From positions 56,051,603 to 56,115,602 of the forward strand of contig OZ038517.1 in the NCBI GenBank assembly GCA_964036315.1: a stretch of DNA of 64,000 bases, given 5' to 3'. A program made the translations under genes and the position numbers. The notes beneath the pieces are model-generated. The model saw only the letters and a program-made list of their open reading frames with translations, did no database searches and was not told the origin of the DNA. The stretch comes from Acanthosepion esculentum. Taxonomy: Eukaryota > Mollusca > Cephalopoda > Sepiida > Sepiidae. Positions within the stretch are counted from its first letter, which is position 1, and each line of letters begins with the position of its first letter. This document shows, in pieces, positions 50,450 through 62,400 of this stretch.

Positions 50450-53300
50450 TGTCCAGCATTCACTGCCATATAGGAGGACTGACATTACATAACAGTTCAG
50501 TGCCCTTTTCTTTGTTTCTGTTGCTTCAAGTCTCTACTTCATCTGTGAGGAGATTGTCCAGCATTCACTGCCATATAGGAGGACTGACATTACATAACAG
50601 TTCAGTACCCTTTTCTTTCTTTCTGTTGCTTCAAGTCTCTACTTCATCTTTGAGGAGATTGTCCAGCATTCCCTGCCATATAGGAGGACTGACATTACAT
50701 AACAGTTCAGTACCCTTTTCTTTCTTTCTGTTGCTTAAAGTCTCTACTTCATCTGTGAGGAGATTGTCCAGCTTTCACTGCCATATAGGAGGACTGACAT
50801 TACATAACAGTTCAGTGCCCTTTTCTTTGTTTCTGTTGCTTCATGTCTCTACTTCATCTGTGAGGAGATTGTCCAGCATTCACTGCCATATAGGAGGACT
50901 GACATTACATAACAGTTCAGTACCCTTTTCTTTCTTTCTGTTGCTTCAAGTCTCTACTTCATCTTTGAGGAGATTGTCCAGCATTCCCTGCCATATAGGA
51001 GGACTGACATTACATAACAGTTCAGTACCCTTTTCTTTCTTTCTGTTGCTTAAAGTCTCTACTTCATCTGTGAGGAGATTGTCCAGCATTCACTGCCATA
51101 TAGGAGGACTGACATTACATAACAGTTCAGTGCCCTTTTCTTTGTTTCTGTTGCTTCAAGTCTCTACTTCATCTGTGAGGAGATTGTCCAGCATTCACTG
51201 CCATATAGGAGGACTGACATTACATAACAGTTCAGTACCCTTTTCTTTCTTTCTGTTGCTTCAAGTCTCTACTTCATCTTTGAGGAGATTGTCCAGCATT
51301 CCCTGCCATATAGGAGGACTGACATTACATAACAGTTCAGTACCCTTTTCTTTCTTTCTGTTGCTTAAAGTCTCTACTTCATCTGTGAGGAGATTGTCCA
51401 GCATTCACTGCCATATAGGAGGACTGACATTACATAACAGTTCAGTGCCCTTTTCTTTGTTTCTGTTGCTTCAAGTCTCTACTTCATCTGTGAGGAGATT
51501 GTCCAGCATTCACTGCCATATAGGAGGACTGACATTACATAACAGTTCAGTACCCTTTTCTTTCTTTCTGTTGCTTCAAGTCTCTACTTCATCTTTGAGG
51601 AGATTGTCCAGCATTCCCTGCCATATAGGAGGACTGACATTACATAACAGTTCAGTACCCTTTTCTTTCTTTCTGTTGCTTAAAGTCTCTACTTCATCTG
51701 TGAGGAGATTGTCCAGCATTCACTGCCATATAGGAGGACTGACATTACATAACAGTTCAGTGCCCTTTTCTTTGTTTCTGTTGCTTCAAGTCTCTACTTC
51801 ATCTGTGAGGAGATTGTCCAGCATTCACTGCCATATAGGAGGACTGACATTACATAACAGTTCAGTACCCTTTTCTTTCTTTCTGTTGCTTCAAGTCTCT
51901 ACTTCATCTTTGAGGAGATTGTCCAGCATTCCCTGCCATATAGGAGGACTGACATTACATAACAGTTCAGTACCCTTTTCTTTCTTTCTGTTGCTTAAAG
52001 TCTCTACTTCATCTGTGAGGAGATTGTCCAGCATTCACTGCCATATAGGAGGACTGACACTACATAACAGATCAGTACCCTTTTCTTTGTTTCTGTTGCT
52101 TCAGGTCTCTACTTCATCTGTGAGAAGATTGTCCAGCATTCCCTGCCATATAGGAGGACTGACATTACATAACAGATCAGTACCCTTTTCTTTGTTTCTG
52201 ATGCTTCAAGTCTCTACTTCATCTGTGAGGAGATTGTCCAGTATTCACTGCCATATAGGAGGACTGACATTACATAACAGTTCAGTACCCTTTTCTTTCT
52301 TTCTGTTGCTTCAAGTCTCTACTTCATCTGTGAGGAGATTGTCCAGCATTCACTGCCATATAGGAGGACTGACATTACATAACAGTTCCGTACCCTTTTC
52401 TTTGTTTCTGTTGCTTCAAGTCTCTACTTCATCTGTGAGGAGATTGTCCAGTATTCACTGCCATATAGGAGGACTGACATTACATAACAGTTCTGTACCC
52501 TTTTCTTTCTTTCTGTTGCTTCAAGTCTCTACTTCATCTTTGAGGAGATTGTCCAGCATTCCCTGCCATATAGGAGGACTGACATTACATAACAGTTCAG
52601 TACCCTTTTCTTTCTTTCTGTTGCTTAAAGTCTCTACTTCATCTGTGAGGAGATTGTCCAGCATTCACTGCCATATAGGAGGACTGACATTACATAACAG
52701 TTCAGTGCCCTTTTCTTTGTTTCTGTTGCTTCAAGTCTCTAATTCATCTGTGAGGAGATTGTCCAGCATTCACTGCCATATAGGAGGACTGACATTACAT
52801 AACAGTTCAGTACCCTTTTCTTTCTTTCTGTTGCTTCAAATCTCTACTTCATCTTTGAGGAGATTGTCCAGCATTCCCTGCCATATAGGAGGACTGACAT
52901 TACATAACAGTTCAGTACCCTTTTCTTTCTTTCTGTTGCTTAAAGTCTCTACTTCATCTGTGAGGAGATTGTCCAGCATTCACTGCCATATAGGAGGACT
53001 GACATTACATAACAGTTCAGTGCCCTTTTCTTTGTTTCTGTTGCTTCAAGTCTCTACTTCATCTGTGAGGAGATTGTCCAGCATTCACTGCCATATAGGA
53101 GGACTGACATTACATAACAGTTCAGTACCCTTTTCTTTCTTTCTGTTGCTTCAAGTCTCTACTTCATCTTTGAGGAGATTGTCCAGCATTCCCTGCCATA
53201 TAGGAGGACTGACATTACATAACAGTTCAGTACCCTTTTCTTTCTTTCTGTTGCTTAAAGTCTCTACTTCATCTGTGAGGAGATTGTCCAGCATTCACTG
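50450..53300. repeat. 315-bp trimer higher-order zone 1
   Basis: Three monomer types follow each other: one with cagtgccc, one standard with ctttctttct, and one with atctttgagg leading to ttgcttaaag. The taaag variant occurs at 50736, 51051, 51366, 51681 and 51996 (315-bp steps), and again at 52626, 52941 and 53256 after an intervening block. Confidence 0.92.
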
Positions 53301-56300
53301 CCATATAGGAGGACTGACATTACATAACAGTTCAGTACACTTTTCTTTCTTTCTGTTGCTTCAAGTCTCTACTTCATCTGTGAGGAGATTGTCCAGCATT
53401 CACTGCCATATAGGAGGACTGACACTACATAACAGATCAGTACCCTTTTCTTTGTTTCTGTTGCTTCAAGTCTCTACTTCATCTGTGAGGAGATTGTCCA
53501 GCATTCACTGCCATATAGGAGGACTGACACTACATAACAGATCAGTACCCTTTTCTTTGTTTCTGTTGCTTCAGGTCTCTACTTCATCTGTGAGAAGATT
53601 GTCCAGCATTCCCTGCCATATAGGAGGACTGACATTACATAACAGATCAGTACCCTTTTCTTTGTTTCTGATGCTTCAAGTCTCTACTTCATCTGTGAGG
53701 AGATTGTCCAGTATTCACTGCCATATAGGAGGACTGACATTACATAACAGTTCAGTACCCTTTTCTTTCTTTCTGTTGCTTCAAGTCTCTACTTCATCTG
53801 TGAGGAGATTGTCCAGCATTCACTGCCATATAGGAGGACTGACATTACATAACAGTTCCGTACCCTTTTCTTTGTTTCTGTTGCTTCAAGTCTCTACTTC
53901 ATCTGTGAGGAGATTGTCCAGTATTCACTGCCATATAGGAGGACTGACATTACATAACAGTTCTGTACCCTTTTCTTTCTTTCTGTTGCTTCAAGTCTCT
54001 ACTTCATCTGTGAGGAGATTGTCTAGCATTCACTGCCATATAGGAGGACTGACATTACATAACAGTTCAGTACACTTTTCTTTGTTTCTGATGCTTCAAG
54101 TCTCTACTTCATCTGTGAGAAGATTGTCCAGCATTCACTGCCATATAGGAGGACTGACATTACATAACAGATCAGTACCTTTTTCTTTGTTTCTCTTGCC
54201 TCAAGTCTCTACTTCATCTGTGAGGAGATTGTCCAGCATTCACTGCCATATAGGAGGACTGACATTACATAACAGTTCAGTACCCTTTTCTTTCTTTCTG
54301 TTGCTTCAAGTCTCTACTTCATCTCTGAGGAGATTGTCCAGCATTCACTACCATATAGGAGGACTGACATTACATAACAGTTCAGTACCCTTTTCTTTGT
54401 TTCTGTTGCTTCAAGTCTCTACTTCATCTGTGAGGATATTGTCCAGCCTTCACTGCCATATAGGAGGACTGACATTACATAACAGTTCAGTACCTTTTTC
54501 TTTCTTTCTGTTGCTTCAAGTCTCTACTTCATCTGTGAGGAGATTGTCCAGCATTCACTACCATATAGGAGGACTGACATTACATAACAGTTCAGTACCC
54601 TTTTCTTTGTTTCTGTTGCTTCACGTCTCTACTTCATCTGTGAGGATATTGTCCAGCATTCACTGCCATATAGGAGGACTGACATTACATAACAGTTCAG
54701 TACCCTTTTCTTCGTTTCTGTTGCCTCAAGTCTCTACTTCATCTGTGAGGAGATTGTCCAGCATTCACTGCCATATAGGAGGACTGACATTACATAACAG
54801 TTCAGTACCCTTTTCTTTGTTTCTGTTGCTTCAAGTCTCTACTTCATCTGTGAAGAGATTGTCCAGCATTCCCTGCCATATAGGAGGACTGACATTACAT
54901 AACAGTTCAGTACCCTTTTCTTTGTTTCTGTTGCTTCAAGTCTCTACTTCATCTGTGAGGAGATTGTCCAGCATTCACTGCCATATAGGAGGACTGACAT
55001 TACATAACAGTTCAGTACCCTTTTCTTTGTTTCTGTTGCTTCAAGTCTCTACTTCATCTGTGAGGAGATTGTCCAGCATTCACTGCCATATAGGAGGACT
55101 GACACTACATAACAGATCAGTACCCTTTTCTTTGTTTCTGTTGCTTCAAGTCTCTACTTCATCTGTGAGGAGATTGTCCAGCATTCACTGCCATATAGGA
55201 GGACTGACACTACATAACAGATCAGTACCCTTTTCTTTGTTTCTGTTGCTTCAGGTCTCTACTTCATCTGTGAGAAGATTGTCCAGCATTCCCTGCCATA
55301 TAGGAGGACTGACATTACATAACAGATCAGTACCCTTTTCTTTGTTTCTGATGCTTCAAGTCTCTACTTCATCTGTGAGGAGATTGTCCAGTATTCACTG
55401 CCATATAGGAGGACTGACATTACATAACAGTTCAGTACCCTTTTCTTTCTTTCTGTTGCTTCAAGTCTCTACTTCATCTGTTAGGAGATTGTCCAGCATT
55501 CACTGCCATATAGGAGGACTGACATTACATAACAGTTCAGTACCCTTTTCTTTCTTTCTGTTGCTTCAAGTCTCTACTTCATCTTTGAGGAGATTGTCCA
55601 GCATTCCCTGCCATATAGGAGGACTGACATTACATAACAGATCAGTACCCTTTTCTTTGTTTCTGATGCTTCAAGTCTCTACTTCATCTGTGAGGAGATT
55701 TTCCAGCATTCACTGCCATATAGGAGGACTGACACTACATAACAGATCAGTACCATTTTCTTTGTTTCTGTTGCATCAAGTCTCTACTTCATCTGTGAGG
55801 AGATTGTCCAGCATTCACTGCCATATAGGAGGACTGACATTACATAACAGTTCAGTACACTTTTCTTTCTTTCTGTTGCTTCAAGTCTCTACTTCATCTC
55901 TGGGGAGATTGTCCAGCATTCACTGCCATATAGGAGGACTGACATTACATAACAGTTCAGTACCCTTTTCTTTGTTTCTGTTGCTTCAAGTCTCTACTTC
56001 ATCTGTGAGGAGATTGTCCAGCATTCACTGCCATATAGGAGGACTGACACTACATAACAGATCAGTACCCTTTTCTTTGTTTCTGTTGCTTCAAGTCTCT
56101 ATTTCATCTGTGAGGAGATTGTCCAGCATTCACTGCCATATAGGTGGACTGACATTACATAACAGTTCAGTACACTTTTCTTTCTTTCTGTTGCTTCAAG
56201 TCTCTACTTCATCTGTGAGGAGATTGTCTAGCATTCACTGCCATATAGGAGGACTGACATTACATAACAGTTCAGTACCCTTTTCTTTGTTTCTGTTGCT

Positions 56301-56449
56301 TCAAGTCTCTACTTCATCTGTGAGGAGATTGTCCAGCATTCACTGCCATATAGGAGGACTGACATTACATAACAGTTCAGTACCCTTTTCTTTGTTTCTG
56401 TTGCTTCAAGTCTCTACTTCATCTGTGAGGAGATTGTCCAGCATTCACT

Positions 56450-58250
56450 GCCATATAGGAGGACTGACATTACATAACAGTTCAGTGCCCTTTTCTTTGT
56501 TTCTGTTGCTTCAAGTCTCTACTTCATCTGTGAGGAGATTGTCCAGCATTCACTGCCATATAGGAGGACTGACATTACATAACAGTTCAGTACCCTTTTC
56601 TTTGTTTCTGTTGCTTCAAGTCTCTACTTCATCTGTGAGGAGATTGTCCAGCATTCACTGCCATATAGGAGGACTGACATTACATAACAGTTCAGTGCCC
56701 TTTTCTTTGTTTCTGTTGCTTCAAGTCTCTACTTCATCTGTGAGGAGATTGTCCAGCATTCACTGCCATATAGGAGGACTGACATTACATAACAGTTCAG
56801 TACCCTTTTCTTTCTTTCTGTTGCTTCAAGTCTCTACTTCATCTTTGAGGAGATTGTCCAGCATTCCCTGCCATATAGGAGGACTGACATTACATAACAG
56901 TTCAGTACCCTTTTCTTTCTTTCTGTTGCTTAAAGTCTCTACTTCATCTGTGAGGAGATTGTCCAGCTTTCACTGCCATATAGGAGGACTGACATTACAT
57001 AACAGTTCAGTGCCCTTTTCTTTGTTTCTGTTGCTTCATGTCTCTACTTCATCTGTGAGGAGATTGTCCAGCATTCACTGCCATATAGGAGGACTGACAT
57101 TACATAACAGTTCAGTACCCTTTTCTTTCTTTCTGTTGCTTCAAGTCTCTACTTCATCTTTGAGGAGATTGTCCAGCATTCCCTGCCATATAGGAGGACT
57201 GACATTACATAACAGTTCAGTACCCTTTTCTTTCTTTCTGTTGCTTAAAGTCTCTACTTCATCTGTGAGGAGATTGTCCAGCATTCACTGCCATATAGGA
57301 GGACTGACATTACATAACAGTTCAGTGCCCTTTTCTTTGTTTCTGTTGCTTCAAGTCTCTACTTCATCTGTGAGGAGATTGTCCAGCATTCACTGCCATA
57401 TAGGAGGACTGACATTACATAACAGTTCAGTACCCTTTTCTTTCTTTCTGTTGCTTCAAGTCTCTACTTCATCTTTGAGGAGATTGTCCAGCATTCCCTG
57501 CCATATAGGAGGACTGACATTACATAACAGTTCAGTACCCTTTTCTTTCTTTCTGTTGCTTAAAGTCTCTACTTCATCTGTGAGGAGATTGTCCAGCATT
57601 CACTGCCATATAGGAGGACTGACATTACATAACAGTTCAGTGCCCTTTTCTTTGTTTCTGTTGCTTCAAGTCCCTACTTCATCTGTGAGGAGATTGTCCA
57701 GCATTCACTGCCATATAGGAGGACTGACATTACATAACAGTTCAGTACCCTTTTCTTTCTTTCTGTTGCTTCAAGTCTCTACTTCATCTTTGAGGAGATT
57801 GTCCAGCATTCCCTGCCATATAGGAGGACTGACATTACATAACAGTTCAGTACCCTTTTCTTTCTTTCTGTTGCTTAAAGTCTCTACTTCATCTGTGAGG
57901 AGATTGTCCAGCATTCACTGCCATATAGGAGGACTGACATTACATAACAGTTCAGTGCCCTTTTCTTTGTTTCTGTTGCTTCAAGTCTCTACTTCATCTG
58001 TGAGGAGATTGTCCAGCATTCACTGCCATATAGGAGGACTGACATTACATAACAGTTCAGTACCCTTTTCTTTCTTTCTGTTGCTTCAAGTCTCTACTTC
58101 ATCTTTGAGGAGATTGTCCAGCATTCCCTGCCATATAGGAGGACTGACATTACATAACAGTTCAGTACCCTTTTCTTTCTTTCTGTTGCTTAAAGTCTCT
58201 ACTTCATCTGTGAGGAGATTGTCCAGCATTCACTGCCATATAGGAGGACT
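56450..58250. repeat. 315-bp trimer higher-order zone 2
   Basis: The same three-monomer unit recurs, with the taaag variant at 56931, 57246, 57561, 57876 and 58191. The agctttcac and ttcatgtctc variants near 50770-50845 reappear near 56970-57040, showing that the zone was copied together with its neighbours. Confidence 0.9.
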
Positions 58251-58839
58251 GACATTACATAACAGTTCAGTACACTTTTCTTTCTTTCTGTTGCTTCAAG
58301 TCTCTACTTCATCTCTGGGGAGATTGTCCAGCATTCACTGCCATATAGGAGGACTGACATTACATAACAGTTCAGTACCCTTTTCTTTGTTTCTGTTGCT
58401 TCTAGTCTCTACTTCATCTGTGAGGAGATTGTCCAGCATTCACTGCCATATAGGAGGACTGACACTACATAACAGATCAGTACCCTTTTCTTTGTTTCTG
58501 TTGCTTCAAGTCTCTACTTCATCTGTGAGGAGATTGTCCAGCATTCACTGCCATATAGGAGGACTGACATTACATAACAGTTCAGTACCCTTTTCTTTCT
58601 TTCTGTTGCTTCAAGTCTCTACTTCATCTTTGAGGAGATTGTCCAGCATTCCCTGCCATATAGGAGGACTGACATTACATAACAGTTCAGTACCCTTTTC
58701 TTTCTTTCTGTTGCTTAAAGTCTCTACTTCATCTGTGAGGAGATTGTCCAGCATTCACTGCCATATAGGAGGACTGACATTACATAACAGTTCAGTACAC
58801 TTTTCTTTCTTTCTGTTGCTTCAAGTCTCTACTTCATCT

Positions 58840-61800
58840 GTGAGGAGATTGTCCAGCATTCACTGCCATATAGGAGGACTGACACTACATAACAGATCAG
58901 TACCCTTTTCTTTGTTTCTGTTGCTTCAAGTCTCTACTTCATCTGTGAGGAGATTGTCCAGCATTCACTGCCATATAGGAGGACTGACACTACATAACAG
59001 ATCAGTACCCTTTTCTTTGTTTCTGTTGCTTCAGGTCTCTACTTCATCTGTGAGAAGATTGTCCAGCATTCCCTGCCATATAGGAGGACTGACATTACAT
59101 AACAGATCAGTACCCTTTTCTTTGTTTCTGATGCTTCAAGTCTCTACTTCATCTGTGAGGAGATTGTCCAGTATTCACTGCCATATAGGAGGACTGACAT
59201 TACATAACAGTTCAGTACCCTTTTCTTTCTTTCTGTTGCTTCAAGTCTCTACTTCATCTGTGAGGAGATTGTCCAGCATTCACTGCCATATAGGAGGACT
59301 GACATTACATAACAGTTCCGTACCCTTTTCTTTGTTTCTGTTGCTTCAAGTCTCTACTTCATCTGTGAGGAGATTGTCCAGTATTCACTGCCATATAGGA
59401 GGACTGACATTACATAACAGTTCTGTACCCTTTTCTTTCTTTCTGTTGCTTCAAGTCTCTACTTCATCTGTGAGGAGATTGTCTAGCATTCACTGCCATA
59501 TAGGAGGACTGACATTACATAACAGTTCAGTACACTTTTCTTTGTTTCTGATGCTTCAAGTCTCTACTTCATCTGTGAGAAGATTGTCCAGCATTCACTG
59601 CCATATAGGAGGACTGACATTACATAACAGATCAGTACCTTTTTCTTTGTTTCTCTTGCCTCAAGTCTCTACTTCATCTGTGAGGAGATTGTCCAGCATT
59701 CACTGCCATATAGGAGGACTGACATTACATAACAGTTCAGTACCCTTTTCTTTCTTTCTGTTGCTTCAAGTCTCTACTTCATCTCTGAGGAGATTGTCCA
59801 GCATTCACTACCATATAGGAGGACTGACATTACATAACAGTTCAGTACCCTTTTCTTTGTTTCTGTTGCTTCAAGTCTCTACTTCATCTGTGAGGATATT
59901 GTCCAGCCTTCACTGCCATATAGGAGGACTGACATTACATAACAGTTCAGTACCTTTTTCTTTCTTTCTGTTGCTTCAAGTCTCTACTTCATCTGTGAGG
60001 AGATTGTCCAGCATTCACTGCCATATAGGAGGACTGACATTACATAACAGTTCAGTACCCTTTTCTTTCTTTCTGTTGCTTCAAGTCTCTACTTCATCTC
60101 TGAGGAGATTGTCCAGCATTCACTACCATATAGGAGGACTGACATTACATAACAGTTCAGTACCCTTTTCTTTGTTTCTGTTGCTTCACGTCTCTACTTC
60201 ATCTGTGAGGATATTGTCCAGCATTCACTGCCATATAGGAGGACTGACATTACATAACAGTTCAGTACCCTTTTCTTCGTTTCTGTTGCCTCAAGTCTCT
60301 ACTTCATCTGTGAGGAGATTGTCCAGCATTCACTGCCATATAGGAGGACTGACATTACATAACAGATCAGTACCCTTTTCTTTGTTTCTGTTGCTTCAAG
60401 TCTCTACTTCATCTGTGAGGAGATTGTCCAGCATTCCCTGCCATATAGGAGGACTGACATTACATAACAGTTCAGTACCCTTTTCTTTGTTTCTGTTGCT
60501 TCAAGTCTCTACTTCATCTGTGAGGAGATTGTCCAGCATTCACTGCCATATAGGAGGACTGACATTACATAACAGTTCAGTACCCTTTTCTTTGTTTCTG
60601 TTGCTTCAAGTCTCTACTTCATCTGTGAGGAGATTGTCCAGCATTCACTGCCATATAGGAGGACTGACACTACATAACAGATCAGTACCCTTTTCTTTGT
60701 TTCTGTTGCTTCAAGTCTCTACTTCATCTGTGAGGAGATTGTCCAGCATTCACTGCCATATAGGAGGACTGACACTACATAACAGATCAGTACCCTTTTC
60801 TTTGTTTCTGTTGCTTCAGGTCTCTACTTCATCTGTGAGAAGATTGTCCAGCATTCCCTGCCATATAGGAGGACTGACATTACATAACAGATCAGTACCC
60901 TTTTCTTTGTTTCTGATGCTTCAAGTCTCTACTTCATCTGTGAGGAGATTGTCCAGTATTCACTGCCATATAGGAGGACTGACATTACATAACAGTTCAG
61001 TACCCTTTTCTTTCTTTCTGTTGCTTCAAGTCTCTACTTCATCTGTTAGGAGATTGTCCAGCATTCACTGCCATATAGGAGGACTGACATTACATAACAG
61101 TTCCGTACCCTTTTCTTTGTTTCTGTTGCTTCAAGTCTCTACTTCATCTGTGAGGAGATTGTCCAGTATTCACTGCCATATAGGAGGACTGACATTACAT
61201 AACAGTTCTGTACCCTTTTCTTTCTTTCTGTTGCTTCAAGTCTCTACTTCATCTGTGAGGAGATTGTCTAGCATTCACTGCCATATAGGAGGACTGACAT
61301 TACATAACAGTTCAGTACACTTTTCTTTGTTTCTGATGCTTCAAGTCTCTACTTCATCTGTGAGAAGATTGTCCAGCATTCACTGCCATATGGGAGGACT
61401 GACATTACATAACAGATCAGTACCTTTTTCTTTGTTTCTCTTGCCTCAAGTCTCTACTTCATCTGTGAGGAGATTGTCCAGCATTCACTGCCATATAGGA
61501 GGACTGACATTACATAACAGTTCAGTACCCTTTTCTTTCTTTCTGTTGCTTCAAGTCTCTACTTCATCTCTGAGGAGATTGTCCAGCATTCACTACCATA
61601 TAGGAGGACTGACATTACATAACAGTTCAGTACCCTTTTCTTTGTTTCTGTTGCTTCAAGTCTCTACTTCATCTGTGAGGATATTGTCCAGCCTTCACTG
61701 CCATATAGGAGGACTGACATTACATAACAGTTCAGTACCTTTTTCTTTCTTTCTGTTGCTTCAAGTCTCTACTTCATCTGTGAGGAGATTGTCCAGCATT

Positions 61801-62400
61801 CACTGCCATATAGGAGGACTGACATTACATAACAGTTCAGTACCCTTTTCTTTCTTTCTGTTGCTTCAAGTCTCTACTTCATCTCTGAGGAGATTGTCCA
61901 GCATTCACTACCATATAGGAGGACTGACATTACATAACAGTTCAGTACCCTTTTCTTTGTTTCTGTTGCTTCACGTCTCTACTTCATCTGTGAGGATATT
62001 GTCCAGCATTCACTGCCATATAGGAGGACTGACATTACATAACAGTTCAGTACCCTTTTCTTCGTTTCTGTTGCCTCAAGTCTCTACTTCATCTGTGAGG
62101 AGATTGTCCAGCATTCACTGCCATATAGGAGGACTGACATTACATAACAGATCAGTACCCTTTTCTTTGTTTCTGTTGCTTCAAGTCTCTACTTCATCTG
62201 TGAGGAGATTGTCCAGCATTCCCTGCCATATAGGAGGACTGACATTACATAACAGTTCAGTACCCTTTTCTTTGTTTCTGTTGCTTCAAGTCTCTACTTC
62301 ATCTGTGAGGAGATTGTCCAGCATTCACTGCCATATAGGAGGACTGACATTACATAACAGTTCAGTACCCTTTTCTTTGTTTCTGTTGCTTCAAGTCTCT
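58840..62400. repeat. Two tandem 17-monomer blocks near the right end
   Basis: The ttcaggtctc variant at 59031 and 60816 (1,785 bp apart) and the ordered variants after it (tgatgcttc, agtattc, ttccgtacc, ttctgtacc, tctagcat, ttgcctcaag, actaccat, gatattg, agccttc, ttcacgtctc) run in parallel in both copies. The same series at 53571 lies exactly 52 monomers upstream of the first. Confidence 0.87.
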
